Below are positions 40,820 through 49,010 of a stretch of DNA of 64,000 nt, one piece after another. The position numbers and the translations under genes are program-made. The notes below the pieces were generated by a model. It saw only the letters and a list, made by a program, of their open reading frames with translations, had not been told where the DNA came from and searched no databases. Position 1 is the stretch's first letter, and the number at the start of each line of letters is the position of its first letter. This DNA is from Halobacterium wangiae (GTDB lineage: Archaea > Halobacteriota > Halobacteria > Halobacteriales > Halobacteriaceae), in NCBI RefSeq assembly GCF_021249345.1, contig NZ_CP089588.1, positions 2,294,001 to 2,358,000 of the forward strand. Reading direction: 5' to 3'.

Positions 40820-42130
40820 ATGCTCGAACGAACCTACATCCACGACGTATCGCCCGACGACGACGGCAGCGAGACCACTATCGCCGGCCACGTGCACGAA
40901 CTCCGCGACCTCGGCGGCATCCTCTTCGTGGTCGTCCGCGACCGCACCGGCCGCCTGCAGGTAGTGGTCAAGGAGGACGACACCCCGGAGGTCTTCGAGC
41001 GCGCCGAAGCGCTCTCCAGCGAGGACGTCGTGCAGGTGGTCGGCACGCTCGAAGCGACCGACCAGGCACCCGGCGGCGTCGAACTCGCGCCCGCGGAACT
41101 GACCGTGATCAACGAGGCCACCGGCGACCCGTCCATCGAGATCTCGAAAGACGTCGACGCCGACCTCTCGACGCGCCTCGACGAGCGACACCTCGACGTC
41201 CGGAAACCCGAGAGCCGCGCCGTCTTCTCGCTGCGCTCGAAAGCGATGCACGCGATGCAGTCGTGGTTCTACGACAACGAGTTCGAGGAGGTCGACACGC
41301 CGGAGCTGTCGACCGCCGGCGCGGAGGGCGGCGCGGACCTCTTCCCCGTCGTCTACTACGACGAGGAAGCGTACCTCTCCCAGAGCCCGCAGCTGTACAA
41401 GCAAATTCTCGTCGCGTCAGGCTTCGACCGACTCTTCGAGGTCGGACACGCGTTCCGCGCGGAGGACTTCGGCACCTCCCGGCACGTCTCCGAGATCGCG
41501 ATGTTCGACGTGGAACTCGGCTACGTCGAGGACCACCACGACGTGATGGACGTCCAGGAGGAGTCCCTGCGACACACCATCGAGACCGTCGTCGAGGACG
41601 CGAGCCGGGAACTCGACGTCCTCGGCGTCGACCTCGCGGTCCCCGACGAGGACTTCCCGCGAGTCACCTTCGAGGAGGCTCGCGAGATCCTCCGCGAGGA
41701 GTACGACCACGTCCCCGAGGACGACACCGACCTCGACACGAAGGGCGAGCGCCTGCTCGGTGAGTACTTCGAGGAGCGCGGCCACCCCGCCGTCTTCGTC
41801 GTCGGCTACCCCGACGAGAAGTTCTACTACATGCAGGCGGTCCCCGGCGACGACGTCGCCTCCCGGAAGTTCGACCTCCTGTACCGCGGCCAGGAACTCT
41901 CCTCCGGCGGCCAGCGCGAACACGACGTCGAGCGCCTCCGGGAGACGATGACCGCACAGGGCGTCGACCCCCAGAACTTCGAGTTCTACCTCGAGGCGTT
42001 CCAGTACGGTGTCCCGCCCCACGGCGGCTACGGCCTGGGTATCGACCGCCTCGTCCAGCAACTCGCCGGCGTCGACAACGTCAAGGAGGCCATCCTGTTC
42101 CCGCGGGACCCCGACCGCCTCGAACCCTGA
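40820..42130 (+). CDS. aspS: Aspartyl-tRNA synthetase, archaeal type, predicted non-discriminating
   Basis: This 436-residue class II synthetase has an OB-fold anticodon-binding domain (about 1-105: [20 protein letters not shown]) and a catalytic core. Motif 2 is [20 protein letters not shown], the aspartate site is ESPQLYKQ-like in [20 protein letters not shown], and motif 3 is [16 protein letters not shown]. At the two positions known to control anticodon choice it has His26 and Pro84 rather than Trp and Lys. This predicts charging of both tRNA-Asp and tRNA-Asn, with amidation to Asn-tRNA by GatCAB. Start ATG 40820; the frame upstream to 40721 is open but not conserved. Confidence 0.95.
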   Translation: MLERTYIHDVSPDDDGSETTIAGHVHELRDLGGILFVVVRDRTGRLQVVVKEDDTPEVFERAEALSSEDVVQVVGTLEATDQAPGGVELAPAELTVINEATGDPSIEISKDVDADLSTRLDERHLDVRKPESRAVFSLRSKAMHAMQSWFYDNEFEEVDTPELSTAGAEGGADLFPVVYYDEEAYLSQSPQLYKQILVASGFDRLFEVGHAFRAEDFGTSRHVSEIAMFDVELGYVEDHHDVMDVQEESLRHTIETVVEDASRELDVLGVDLAVPDEDFPRVTFEEAREILREEYDHVPEDDTDLDTKGERLLGEYFEERGHPAVFVVGYPDEKFYYMQAVPGDDVASRKFDLLYRGQELSSGGQREHDVERLRETMTAQGVDPQNFEFYLEAFQYGVPPHGGYGLGIDRLVQQLAGVDNVKEAILFPRDPDRLEP

Positions 42131-42173
42131 GGACGGCCGTCGTGGGCGGGAACCCACTCCGGTTCCGGCACGT

Positions 42174-42785
42174 TCAGCGACGCCGGAGGCCGACGAAGTG
42201 TGCGGGGTTCGAACTCCACCGGCGCTCGAACACCGCCTCGTAGGAGAAGACGACCGTCCAGCCGTCACCGAACCGGCGCCGGAGTTCGGCGGGCGTGAGC
42301 CCGTATACGGCGTCCGAGTTCCGGCGCACGTCGCCGAGCACGCAGTAGAGCCCGCCCCGTTCGACCACCGTCTCGAGTGCGCGAACGAACCTGTCGCGCT
42401 CCTCGTCCCCGAGCACGTGGAACATCGCGGAGTCCAGCACGGTCCGGAAGGAGAAGCCACGGTCTGCGAGGGCAGCGAGGTCGAGGGCGTCGAGCACGAC
42501 GAACTGCGCGGGGATCCGCCGCCAGTGGGCCTTCTCGCGGGCTTGCGAGACGGCCAGCGACGAGAGGTCGACTCCGAGCACGTCGTACCCCTGGCGGGCG
42601 AGGTACAGCGTCAGTTCGCCGGTGCCACAGCCGACGTCGAGGACCGGACTCCGGACCAGTCCGGCGTCGGCCAGCTGGACGAACGCACTCTGGGGCCGTC
42701 CGATGTCCCAGTTGGGGACGCCGCTGTACGCCGCGTCGTAGACGTTCGAGATGGGGCGGCGGGGCCACGGGAGGACGCTGCTCAC
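42174..42785 (-). CDS. Class I SAM-dependent methyltransferase
   Basis: This is a 203-residue methyltransferase if started at the GTG at 42785; a GTG at 42821 would add 12 residues. Motif I is VLDVGCGTGELTLYLARQ, motif II YDVLGVDLSSLAVSQAREKA, with DALDLAALADRGFSFRTVLD for motifs III-IV. YDAAYSGVPNWDIGRPQ near the start is typical of a group of small-molecule methyltransferases. No substrate can be named. A mini-ORF beginning at the best-placed ATG (42814) ends inside the GTG at 42785, so either translation is coupled or the N-terminus is frameshifted. It is convergent with aspS. Confidence 0.82.
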   Translation of the reverse strand: MSSVLPWPRRPISNVYDAAYSGVPNWDIGRPQSAFVQLADAGLVRSPVLDVGCGTGELTLYLARQGYDVLGVDLSSLAVSQAREKAHWRRIPAQFVVLDALDLAALADRGFSFRTVLDSAMFHVLGDEERDRFVRALETVVERGGLYCVLGDVRRNSDAVYGLTPAELRRRFGDGWTVVFSYEAVFERRWSSNPAHFVGLRRR

Positions 42786-42814
42786 TGGGACCCCTCGGAG
42801 TCCGAGTCCGACAT
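42782..42814 (-). CDS. Possible leaderless mini-ORF MSDSDSEGSQ ahead of the methyltransferase
   Basis: ATG at 42814 encodes ten residues and a TGA that overlaps the GTG start (42785) of the methyltransferase. A TATA-like gttactg (minus strand, 42838-42844) is centred 27 nt upstream, the spacing seen for leaderless genes here. It could be a translated leader, or the true N-terminus separated by a frameshift; MSDSDSEGS-type starts are common in haloarchaeal proteins. Confidence 0.3.
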   Translation of the reverse strand: MSDSDSEGSQ

Positions 42815-42939
42815 ACGCCACTGTTCGGCCGGCCTGACAGTAACTGTTGACACCGCTCCGAACGGGTCGCGGGGGCTGTTCGAGGCGAGCCCCGGGGCAG
42901 TCTGCTACGCCGAAGAGAGAACGGGAGTTCCTGGAGCGC

Positions 42940-43767
42940 TCAGTTCCAGGGACCGAAGTCCGGGTCGACCTGCCGGTCGCGTCGGCCGACGCTGTCGATC
43001 TGCTCGACGTCCTCGTCGTCGAGTTCGACGTCGAGGCTGGCGAAGTTGTCCTCGATGTGGTCTGCGCCCGTGGCCTTCGGGATGGCCGTGGCGCCTTTCT
43101 CGCGGACCCACGCGAGGCTGACCTGTGCCTCGCTGACGCCGTGCTTCTCGGCGACGTTCTGGATCTCGGGGACGTCGAACACCTCGCCGCGAGCGAGCGG
43201 CGAGTACGCGACGAGTTCGACGTCGTTGCTCTGGGTGTACGCCTGGATGTCCTCCTGGGGGAGCAGCGGGTGGAACTCTACCTGATTCGCGAACGGGTGT
43301 TCGCCGAGGACGTCCCGGGCCTCGTCGAGGTGGCGGGGTTCGAAGTTGCTCACGCCGATGCGCTCGATCGCCCCCTCGTCGCGGAGCTCCGCGAACGCCG
43401 AGAGCGTCTCCTCGGGGTCGTACTGGTTGGCCGGCCAGTGGACGTACAGCAGGTCGAGGTAGTCCGTGCGGAGGCGGTCGAGGCTCTCCTCGGTCGTCTC
43501 GAGAACGTCGTCGTGTGCGAGGTTGCTCGTCCACACCTTCGTCGCGAGGAAGACGTCCTCCCGGTCGACGTCCGACTCGGCGATGCCGCGGCCGACCGCC
43601 TCCTCGTTGCGGTAGGCCTGGGCGGTGTCGACGTGCCGGTAGCCGTGGTCCAGGGCGGTGCGCACGCTCTCCGCGCACTGGCCGTGGTCCTCGTTCTGCC
43701 AGGTGCCGATGCCGAGTACGGGCATCCCGTTCGATAGCGGTGCGCGTCGCTCCGTGTCCTGTGCCAT
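42940..43767 (-). CDS. Aldo/keto reductase
   Basis: This 275-residue NADPH-dependent carbonyl reductase has the catalytic tetrad Asp-Tyr-Lys-His: GYRHVDTAQAYRNEEAVG (Asp, Tyr), FLATKVWTSN (Lys) and DLLYVHWPANQYDPEE (His). VGVSNFEPRHLDEARDVLG-like and AIPKATGADHIEDNF (phosphate binding) complete the family. It is similar to 2,5-diketogluconate reductase-type enzymes. The physiological substrate is unknown. A paralogue lies 51 nt away on the same strand (43819-44607), suggesting duplication. Confidence 0.9.
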   Translation of the reverse strand: MAQDTERRAPLSNGMPVLGIGTWQNEDHGQCAESVRTALDHGYRHVDTAQAYRNEEAVGRGIAESDVDREDVFLATKVWTSNLAHDDVLETTEESLDRLRTDYLDLLYVHWPANQYDPEETLSAFAELRDEGAIERIGVSNFEPRHLDEARDVLGEHPFANQVEFHPLLPQEDIQAYTQSNDVELVAYSPLARGEVFDVPEIQNVAEKHGVSEAQVSLAWVREKGATAIPKATGADHIEDNFASLDVELDDEDVEQIDSVGRRDRQVDPDFGPWN

Positions 43768-43818
43768 GGTCGTTGAAACGAGGGGCGTGCGGTTAGGGAT
43801 TTGGGCTCCGGCGAGACC

Positions 43819-44607
43819 CTACCACGGTGCGAACTCGGGGTCGCCGAGGCGGCGGCGTTCCTCGATGCCGTCGATGCGCGCGAGGTCCGCGCCGTCGAGT
43901 TCGAGGTCGAGGCTCGCGTAGTTGTCACGGACGTGTTCGGGCGAGGACGCCTTCGGAACCGGCGTCACGCCAGCGGCCTGGTGCCACGCCAGCAGCGCCC
44001 GCGCCGGGCTGACGTCGTGGCGCGCTGCGACAGCCTCCACTTCCGGTCGGTCGAGCGCGAACCCGTGCATCAGGGGGTTGTACGCGAGCACGTCGAGGTC
44101 GCGGCCCGCGCAGTGCGCACAGAGGCCTGTCTGCGGCAGCAGTGGGTGACGCTCTAACTGGACCGCCTCGACGGGTGCGTCGCAGACGTCGAGCGCCTCG
44201 TCGACGAGTTCGGCCGTGAAGTTGCTGAGGCCGACGGCGTCGAGCAGGCCGTCGTCGTAGCACTCCGAGAGTGCGCCGAGCGTCTCCTCGGGGTCGTACG
44301 TGTTCGCCGGCCAGTGGACGTAGACGAGGTCGATGGTGTCGACGCCGAGGCGCTCGCGGCTCTCGCGTACCCCCTCGTGGACGGACTCGCTGTCCAGGCT
44401 GTCGTGCCAGAGCTTCGTCGCCACGGATACCTCCTCGCGGGGGACGTCGCTGCGTTCGAGGCCGTCGCCAACTGCGGCTTCGTTCTCGTAGAACTGCGCG
44501 GTGTCGACGTGTCGGTAGCCGACGTCGAGCGCGTTCTCGACGGCCCGTGTGCACTCCTCGCCGTGCAGTTTGAACGTGCCGAACCCGAGCGGTGGGAGGG
44601 CTGCCAT
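43819..44607 (-). CDS. Aldo/keto reductase (paralogue)
   Basis: This 262-residue protein has the same tetrad as its downstream neighbour: GYRHVDTAQFYENEAAVGDG, SVATKLWHDSLD, DLVYVHWPANTYDPEETLG, then AVGLSNFTAELVDEALDV and TPVPKASSPEHVRDNY. It has an extra Cys pair (GLCAHCAGRDLDV). The ATG at 44607 (MAALPPLGFGTFKLHGEE) is preferred to an open frame to 44697; a T-rich box lies 27 nt upstream. It is upstream of the other reductase gene and probably has its own promoter. Confidence 0.9.
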   Translation of the reverse strand: MAALPPLGFGTFKLHGEECTRAVENALDVGYRHVDTAQFYENEAAVGDGLERSDVPREEVSVATKLWHDSLDSESVHEGVRESRERLGVDTIDLVYVHWPANTYDPEETLGALSECYDDGLLDAVGLSNFTAELVDEALDVCDAPVEAVQLERHPLLPQTGLCAHCAGRDLDVLAYNPLMHGFALDRPEVEAVAARHDVSPARALLAWHQAAGVTPVPKASSPEHVRDNYASLDLELDGADLARIDGIEERRRLGDPEFAPW

Positions 44608-44647
44608 CGCGCTACGGGTCAGCGCTCGACAGAAAAGGCCTTGTGGT

Positions 44648-45880
44648 CTACTCCGCGAGGCGTTGCTTCGCGAACCGCGCGAGCAACGGGAGGTCACTGA
44701 CGTGGAACAGCTTCGCGAGCGAGCGCCACCCGCCCTCGTTGGCCTGGCTGAGCGTCTCCATGTCCGTGGCGTTGAGGTCCCGCATCAGCGTGTCGTAGCG
44801 CTCGTTCGGCGCGAGGTACAGCAGCTGGGTCATCGTCAGCCGGGTGCGCATGTCGGGTGCGACGCGGCTGTGCCACAGTTCGTCGTAGACGGCCATCGCG
44901 TCCGCGGACGTGTCCTGTTCGTTGCCCATCAGACAGCGGTCGGCGGTGATTGCGGCGGCGCGAGCGGACTCCATCCCCTTGTGGATGCCCTCGCCCCACA
45001 GCGGGTCGATGGTCGGCACGGTGTCGCCGATTGCCATGAAGTTGTCCGTGCTGAGACTGGCGGGCATCTGGATGTGGGCGGACCCGCGGTGTTGCTTGCC
45101 CTCGAGTTTCTCGGCGTTCTCGAAGCGCGGGTCGGAGTCGAGCCAGTAGTCTAGGTAGTCGTCGATGCCCATCCCCGAGTTCCCGAAGCGCTGGTAGCTC
45201 TCGTTCTGGATGTAGCAGAGGCCGACCTTCGCGGTGTCCTCGCCCGTGTGGAAGATCCAGGAGTAGCCGCCGGGCGCCAGGTCGTGGTCGAGGCGCAGCA
45301 TCATCGCGTCGCTGAGGTCTGCGTAGTCCTCGTGGTCGACGTCGACACCCTCCATCTCCCACTCGACGCCGATGGCCTGGTGCTTGCGCTTGAGGTCGCA
45401 GACGCTGAGTTTCTTCGCCAGCGGCGCCGCCGGCCCCGTGGCGTCGACGACGATGTCCGCGTACAGTTCCTCGGAGCCGGCGTACTTGACGCCGACAATC
45501 TCCCCGTCCTCCAGGATGGGGTTGTTCACGCGGGCGTCGAAGCGGTACTCTGCGCCCTCGTCGCGGCCGTCGGCCACGAGGTAGCGCTTGAAGTCCGCGA
45601 ACTCCAGGACGGCACCGGGCTGGTGCTGGACGAAGTGCTCGTTCGGGGACTCGAGGACGACCTCGTCGGTGTAGTGCATCACCACGTCGTCGGGAATCCC
45701 GAACGCGCCCGTCATCGACGCGAACGTGCCCGCCGTCGACTTGTTCGACTGCCGCGGGAACTCGTCCTCGGACTCGGTCTCGAGGACGACCACGTCGTAG
45801 TCCCGTCGGGCGAGATCTCGCGCGCACTGTGCTCCTGCCGGACCGGCGCCGGCGACGACGACGTCGTAATGCTCAGACAT
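44648..45880 (-). CDS. FAD-dependent geranylgeranyl reductase-like oxidoreductase
   Basis: This 410-residue flavoprotein has the FAD loop YDVVVAGAGPAGAQCARDLA and DIVVDATGPAAPL. The motif APGGYSWIFHTGEDTAKVGL corresponds to the YxWxF substrate motif, and NFMAIGDTVPTIDPLWGEGI to the second FAD contact. It likely reduces an isoprenoid double bond in a lipid or quinone, or another hydrophobic substrate. The ATG at 45880 (MSEHYDVVV) overlaps the TGA of a small ORF at 45873-46013. It is a paralogue of the protein at 28133-29503, but lacks its extra C-terminal 45 residues. Confidence 0.84.
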   Translation of the reverse strand: MSEHYDVVVAGAGPAGAQCARDLARRDYDVVVLETESEDEFPRQSNKSTAGTFASMTGAFGIPDDVVMHYTDEVVLESPNEHFVQHQPGAVLEFADFKRYLVADGRDEGAEYRFDARVNNPILEDGEIVGVKYAGSEELYADIVVDATGPAAPLAKKLSVCDLKRKHQAIGVEWEMEGVDVDHEDYADLSDAMMLRLDHDLAPGGYSWIFHTGEDTAKVGLCYIQNESYQRFGNSGMGIDDYLDYWLDSDPRFENAEKLEGKQHRGSAHIQMPASLSTDNFMAIGDTVPTIDPLWGEGIHKGMESARAAAITADRCLMGNEQDTSADAMAVYDELWHSRVAPDMRTRLTMTQLLYLAPNERYDTLMRDLNATDMETLSQANEGGWRSLAKLFHVSDLPLLARFAKQRLAE

Positions 45881-46013
45881 AGGAGAACTCCTCGGAGGGG
45901 TCGCTCGTGTGTGGGCCACGTCCTTCTCGGTCGGCTCGACGAACCGTCGGGTAGGCGGCCGCACCGGGGGTTGCGGGCCGACGGAGGCGGTGGATGGCTG
46001 CGCCCGTGGCCAT
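45873..46013 (-). CDS. Possible leaderless 46-codon leader ORF coupled to the reductase gene
   Basis: ATG at 46013 opens a 46-residue basic reading frame (MATGAAIHRLRRPATPGAAA...) whose TGA lies inside ATGTCTGA, overlapping the start of the reductase at 45880 by 8 nt. A TATA-like ttttttatctc (minus strand, about 46038-46048) is centred 27 nt upstream, so the transcript probably begins at this ATG. Whether the peptide is made is unknown; the composition is not typical of halophilic proteins, so a purely regulatory leader is possible. Confidence 0.35.
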   Translation of the reverse strand: MATGAAIHRLRRPATPGAAAYPTVRRADREGRGPHTSDPSEEFSYV

Positions 46014-46124
46014 AGTTACTCAATCTAAATCAGGTCAGAGATAAAAAACACGCGGGAACGTTCCTGACGCCCGCGAGAGGGCGTAATTGGGGGTCGCGGT
46101 GGCAGAACTGTCACCCGACCCCGG

Positions 46125-47198
46125 TCACTCGGCGTCCTCCCCATCACCCATCCACCGGAGGCCGAGGGAGCGGTAGCCGTCGAACTCGCCGCGCTCGATC
46201 TCCGCCTCGATCTCGGCGTGGGTCTCCGCGTCGATGCGCGCGAGGTGACAGAGCGGGTGGCCCGGCAGCGCCACCGGGTTCTCGAGGACGCCGACGAGAA
46301 TCCCAGTGAACGGCGCCGTGACGACGTGCTCCTCGCTGCTGAAGTGGTCGCTGATAGTGCAGATGGTCTCGCCCTCGTGGACGAGCGGCGCCGGTCCCCA
46401 CTCCATCTCCACGAGACCACCCGTGTCCGCCCGGAGCCACCGCTTCTCCTGGTCGCCTCCGAGGATCTTCTGCCAGTGAGGGTTCGCCCGCTCACCGTCA
46501 GGCCGCACACCGTACTCCGCGAGCACGCTCTCGACCCCGGCCTTCGCCTTCTCGATGAGCGGCCGCTGGAACCGGTGGGCCTTCCCCATCTCGACTGTGA
46601 TCGTCGGGATGCCGTCGCCCGTCGCGACCGCGCGCAGCGACCCCCCGTCGCCCGCGCCGTTCAGAATCACGTTCGCGCCGAAGGACTCGGCCAGGCGCTC
46701 GACCTCGGAGTTCGACATGTCCGCGCGGACGTGGTACATGGTCGTCCGGTTCCGCGTGGACGTGTGGAGGTCGATTCCGAGGTCGGCCTGGCTGACGAAC
46801 CGGCGGTACACCTCGTGAGCCATCCGCTCGGCAGTGTTCGAGCGCTCCCGGCCCGGGAACGACCGGTTGAGGTCCTGATCGTAGATGGGGATGTCACGCT
46901 GCTGGGCGAGGTAGCCCGGGACGTTGACGACGTGCAGGAAGACGAGCGTCCCGTGGAGGTCGCGCGGTTCGTAGCGGTCGGCGACCTCCTGGAGCACCTT
47001 CACGCCGTTCAGTTCGTCGCCGTGGACGCCAGCCGAGAGGAACACCGTCGGGCCGCCCGTGTCCCCGTTCACGACGGTCACCGGCATCTCCACGGGGTCG
47101 CCGAGGTACGTCTCCCCGATCTCGTAGCGGATGTGGCGTTTCTCCCCGGGGTCGACCTCGGCGTCGTACCGGAACGGTTCCGGCGCGGTGTCCGTCAT
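46125..47198 (-). CDS. Succinylglutamate desuccinylase/aspartoacylase-family protein
   Basis: This 357-residue zinc-dependent amidase has VFLSAGVHGDELNGVKVLQE (zinc His and Glu, about 54-73), NVPGYLAQQRDIPIYDQDLN, SFPGRERSNTAERMAHEV and LGIDLHTSTRNRTTMYHVRA (zinc His), and EMGKAHRFQRPLIEKAKAG. The C-terminal 100 residues (GGLVEMEWGPAPLVHEGETI...) look like a barrel domain that follows such enzymes. Family members deacylate N-acyl amino acids. The ATG at 47198 (MTDTAPEPFRYD) is chosen over a GTG at 47207. Confidence 0.85.
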   Translation of the reverse strand: MTDTAPEPFRYDAEVDPGEKRHIRYEIGETYLGDPVEMPVTVVNGDTGGPTVFLSAGVHGDELNGVKVLQEVADRYEPRDLHGTLVFLHVVNVPGYLAQQRDIPIYDQDLNRSFPGRERSNTAERMAHEVYRRFVSQADLGIDLHTSTRNRTTMYHVRADMSNSEVERLAESFGANVILNGAGDGGSLRAVATGDGIPTITVEMGKAHRFQRPLIEKAKAGVESVLAEYGVRPDGERANPHWQKILGGDQEKRWLRADTGGLVEMEWGPAPLVHEGETICTISDHFSSEEHVVTAPFTGILVGVLENPVALPGHPLCHLARIDAETHAEIEAEIERGEFDGYRSLGLRWMGDGEDAE

Positions 47199-47253
47199 GG
47201 CGCTCACCTCTCGAGCAGCGACGAAAAGTCCGGTGTTCCCCGCGCCCCTCGGG

Positions 47254-47892
47254 TCAGTCGGCCAGCGGGTACCGCGCCACCGTCTCGAAGTCGGGGAACC
47301 GCTCGTCGAGGTCGACCGCCACCAGTTCGACGTCCGTCACCCGAACCGACGGTACGTCCAGCGTCCGGTTCCCCTCCAGCCACGCGAGGAGGTCCTCGTA
47401 CCCCTTCTGGGACCGGAACTGCGCGAGCGTGAGGTGGGGGACGTACCCCTCGTCGCGGTCGTGGACCTCGATGCCCTCGATACCACAGGCTCGCTCGTTC
47501 AGCCCCCTCAACGAACCACCGTCGTCCACCGCCGCGAACACCACGGACGGGAAGAGGTCCAGTCGCGGGAAGGTCACCTCGAACGCCGGCGCGTCCGCGA
47601 ACGCCTCCCGCCCTGCCGCAGCGATGTCCGCCTCGTCACCCGCCGACAGTCGCTGGTCTGGGCCGACGTTCCCCGCCACCGTCACCGTCACGTGGAGGTA
47701 GCTCTGGGGGACCACGGCGAGACAGTCGAACTCCGCGAGCGCGTCCAGCGTCGGGCGCAACGCGTCGCGGACGGACTCGTCGTCGACGCGCGCGAGGAAG
47801 ACGAGGTGGCGACCGCCGTTCTGGTCGTCCACGTCCATCTCGGTCGTCGGCTCAGGCGTCAGCTCGTGACGCTCGTCCCAGTAGCCTGTCAC
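47254..47892 (-). CDS. 2',5' RNA ligase/cyclic phosphodiesterase-like protein (HxTx family)
   Basis: This 212-residue 2H-superfamily protein has the two HxT motifs: SYLHVTVTVAGNVG (HVT) and YVPHLTLAQFRS (HLT). The two halves, each with a strand-helix pattern, form the usual bilobal fold acting on 2',3'-cyclic or 2',5' phosphodiester bonds in RNA. The start is the GTG at 47892; an ATG at 47838 would remove 18 residues. A TATA-like cttacta lies about 27-30 nt upstream of the GTG. It lies 55 nt upstream of the succinylglutamate desuccinylase-like gene on the same strand. Confidence 0.82.
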   Translation of the reverse strand: MTGYWDERHELTPEPTTEMDVDDQNGGRHLVFLARVDDESVRDALRPTLDALAEFDCLAVVPQSYLHVTVTVAGNVGPDQRLSAGDEADIAAAGREAFADAPAFEVTFPRLDLFPSVVFAAVDDGGSLRGLNERACGIEGIEVHDRDEGYVPHLTLAQFRSQKGYEDLLAWLEGNRTLDVPSVRVTDVELVAVDLDERFPDFETVARYPLAD

Positions 47893-47937
47893 GTGCGGGA
47901 CGACGGGGGACAGCGTAGTAAGGATGGGGGTCGGGGT

Positions 47938-48189
47938 TCAGCGGTCGCGGCCTTCGAGACGCACTGCGAGTACGAGCAGGACGTAGACGACCGCGAGGGT
48001 GACCGGTAACAGTGCGAGCGCCTGGTAGAAGTCGCCGAACGGGAGGCGTTCGGCGATTTCGCGGGAGAGCACGACGCTGGTCGCGCCCACGAACAGGGCG
48101 CTCCACGCCGACACCGAGTCCATCAGCCGATCGAGTCGCGCGTCTATCGGGTTCTGCTGGCGGTCACTGGGTGTGCACTCGGTGGTCAT
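47938..48189 (-). CDS. Small membrane protein of the Xre/DUF2178 module
   Basis: This 83-residue protein (MTTECTPSDRQQNPIDARLD...) has an N-terminal hydrophilic part and two hydrophobic segments (WSALFVGATSVVL about 29-41, ALALLPVTLAVVYVLLVLAV about 57-76), then a positive tail. I do not recognise the family. Its start overlaps a 23-codon leader ORF whose own TATA-like box lies in the tandem palindromes at 48279-48311. These palindromes have an imperfect third copy in the promoter of the DUF2178-xre pair, so all are likely controlled together. Confidence 0.62.
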   Translation of the reverse strand: MTTECTPSDRQQNPIDARLDRLMDSVSAWSALFVGATSVVLSREIAERLPFGDFYQALALLPVTLAVVYVLLVLAVRLEGRDR

Positions 48190-48257
48190 GTGTGGGCTGG
48201 GTCGTCGCTGGCTGGCGGTTCGGCGTGTCGGTTCTGGCTGTGTCGGGTTCGGGTCAT
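48186..48257 (-). CDS. Possible leaderless 23-codon leader ORF
   Basis: ATG at 48257 encodes 23 residues (MTRTRHSQNRHAEPPASDDP...) and a TGA overlapping the ATG of the 83-residue membrane protein at 48189 (ATGA). A TATA-like tttaca lies about 25 nt upstream inside the first palindrome. Low complexity and basic composition argue for a translated leader at most. Confidence 0.3.
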   Translation of the reverse strand: MTRTRHSQNRHAEPPASDDPAHT

Positions 48258-48278
48258 GGCTTGCACGAGACGCGAGGT

Positions 48279-48311
48279 GTAAAGCGAGCTTTACAGTAAA
48301 GTATGCTTTAC
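48279..48311. promoter_or_regulatory. Tandem 17-bp palindromic operator
   Basis: Two perfect palindromic units, gtaaagcgagctttac (48279-48294) and gtaaagtatgctttac (48296-48311), are joined by one A, giving a 17-bp period. They differ only in the central three bases. The site overlaps the TATA-like box of the small membrane gene's promoter on the minus strand. A third imperfect copy is at 49011-49026. The adjacent Xre-type repressor is the obvious candidate to bind it. Confidence 0.7.
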
Positions 48312-48362
48312 ACGTCCACCTAAATCTATCGGTGAGGACGAATTCGGCAGTGTACGTTCCTT

Positions 48363-48572
48363 TCAGTCGCTGTCATCGTCGAGTTCCGGGTCGAACAGCT
48401 CCTCGATGCGACAGTCGAACTGCCGCGCGAGCTTGAACGCGAGTTCGATCGAGGGGTCGTAGCGGTCGCGCTCGATGGCGTTGATGGTCTGGCGCGTGAC
48501 GCCGACGGCGGCCGCGAGGTCAGCCTGACTCAGCCCCGCTTCCTCCCTGTGGGCGCGGACGTCGTTCTTCAT
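48363..48572 (-). CDS. Xre/Cro-type helix-turn-helix regulator
   Basis: This 69-residue protein is almost entirely an HTH_3 domain: KNDVRAHREEAGLSQADLAA, AVGVTRQTINAIERDRYDPS, LAFKLARQFDCRIEELFDPE, with the turn residues of the recognition helix in VTRQTINAIE. It resembles the short YozG-type repressors encoded with DUF2178/DUF3796 membrane proteins. The start overlaps the stop of the DUF2178 gene by 4 nt, so it is co-transcribed and probably autoregulates through the palindromes in both promoters. Confidence 0.86.
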   Translation of the reverse strand: MKNDVRAHREEAGLSQADLAAAVGVTRQTINAIERDRYDPSIELAFKLARQFDCRIEELFDPELDDDSD

Positions 48573-48985
48573 CGGCGGTACCGGACGACGGTGTACACGA
48601 TTCCGTACAGTACGAACAGCGCGGATAGCGCGACGAACCCGCCCCAGACGCGGTCCGGGACGTCGACGGCTGCGGTGTTCTCCGCGACGACGAGTGTCGT
48701 CATCGTGAGCAACCCGACGACGGCCGCAATCTGGAGCGTCAGATAGCTCGCGCGGCGCTCTAACGCGGCGTCACGCTCGTCGAACAGGTCTACGGACGTC
48801 CCCTTCCAGACGCCGACGAACCCGAGGATGCCGACCCAGTAGACGGCAAGGCCGACCAGGGGGTAGCCGAACTCGCCCGCCGCGACGAACCCGCCGACGC
48901 CGACCAGTATCGACCCGTACATCAGCCGCCGGTAGCGGCGGATTCGCGCCAGTTTGTTCCGGCCACTCGCGTTCGCTCTGCTCAT
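48569..48985 (-). CDS. DUF2178-family membrane protein
   Basis: This 138-residue membrane protein has four hydrophobic segments: MYGSILVGVGGFVAAG, VGLAVYWVGILGFVGV, LQIAAVVGLLTMTTLVV and WGGFVALSALFVLYGIVY. DLFDERDAALERRASYLT between helices 2 and 3 is the conserved acidic loop of DUF2178. The role is unknown; such proteins are nearly always next to a short Xre regulator, as here. The ATG at 48985 has a TATA-like gttttaca 27-29 nt upstream, overlapped by an operator-like site. Confidence 0.8.
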   Translation of the reverse strand: MSRANASGRNKLARIRRYRRLMYGSILVGVGGFVAAGEFGYPLVGLAVYWVGILGFVGVWKGTSVDLFDERDAALERRASYLTLQIAAVVGLLTMTTLVVAENTAAVDVPDRVWGGFVALSALFVLYGIVYTVVRYRR

Positions 48986-49010
48986 ACACGGGGCTCTCTC
49001 GCGCACCACT

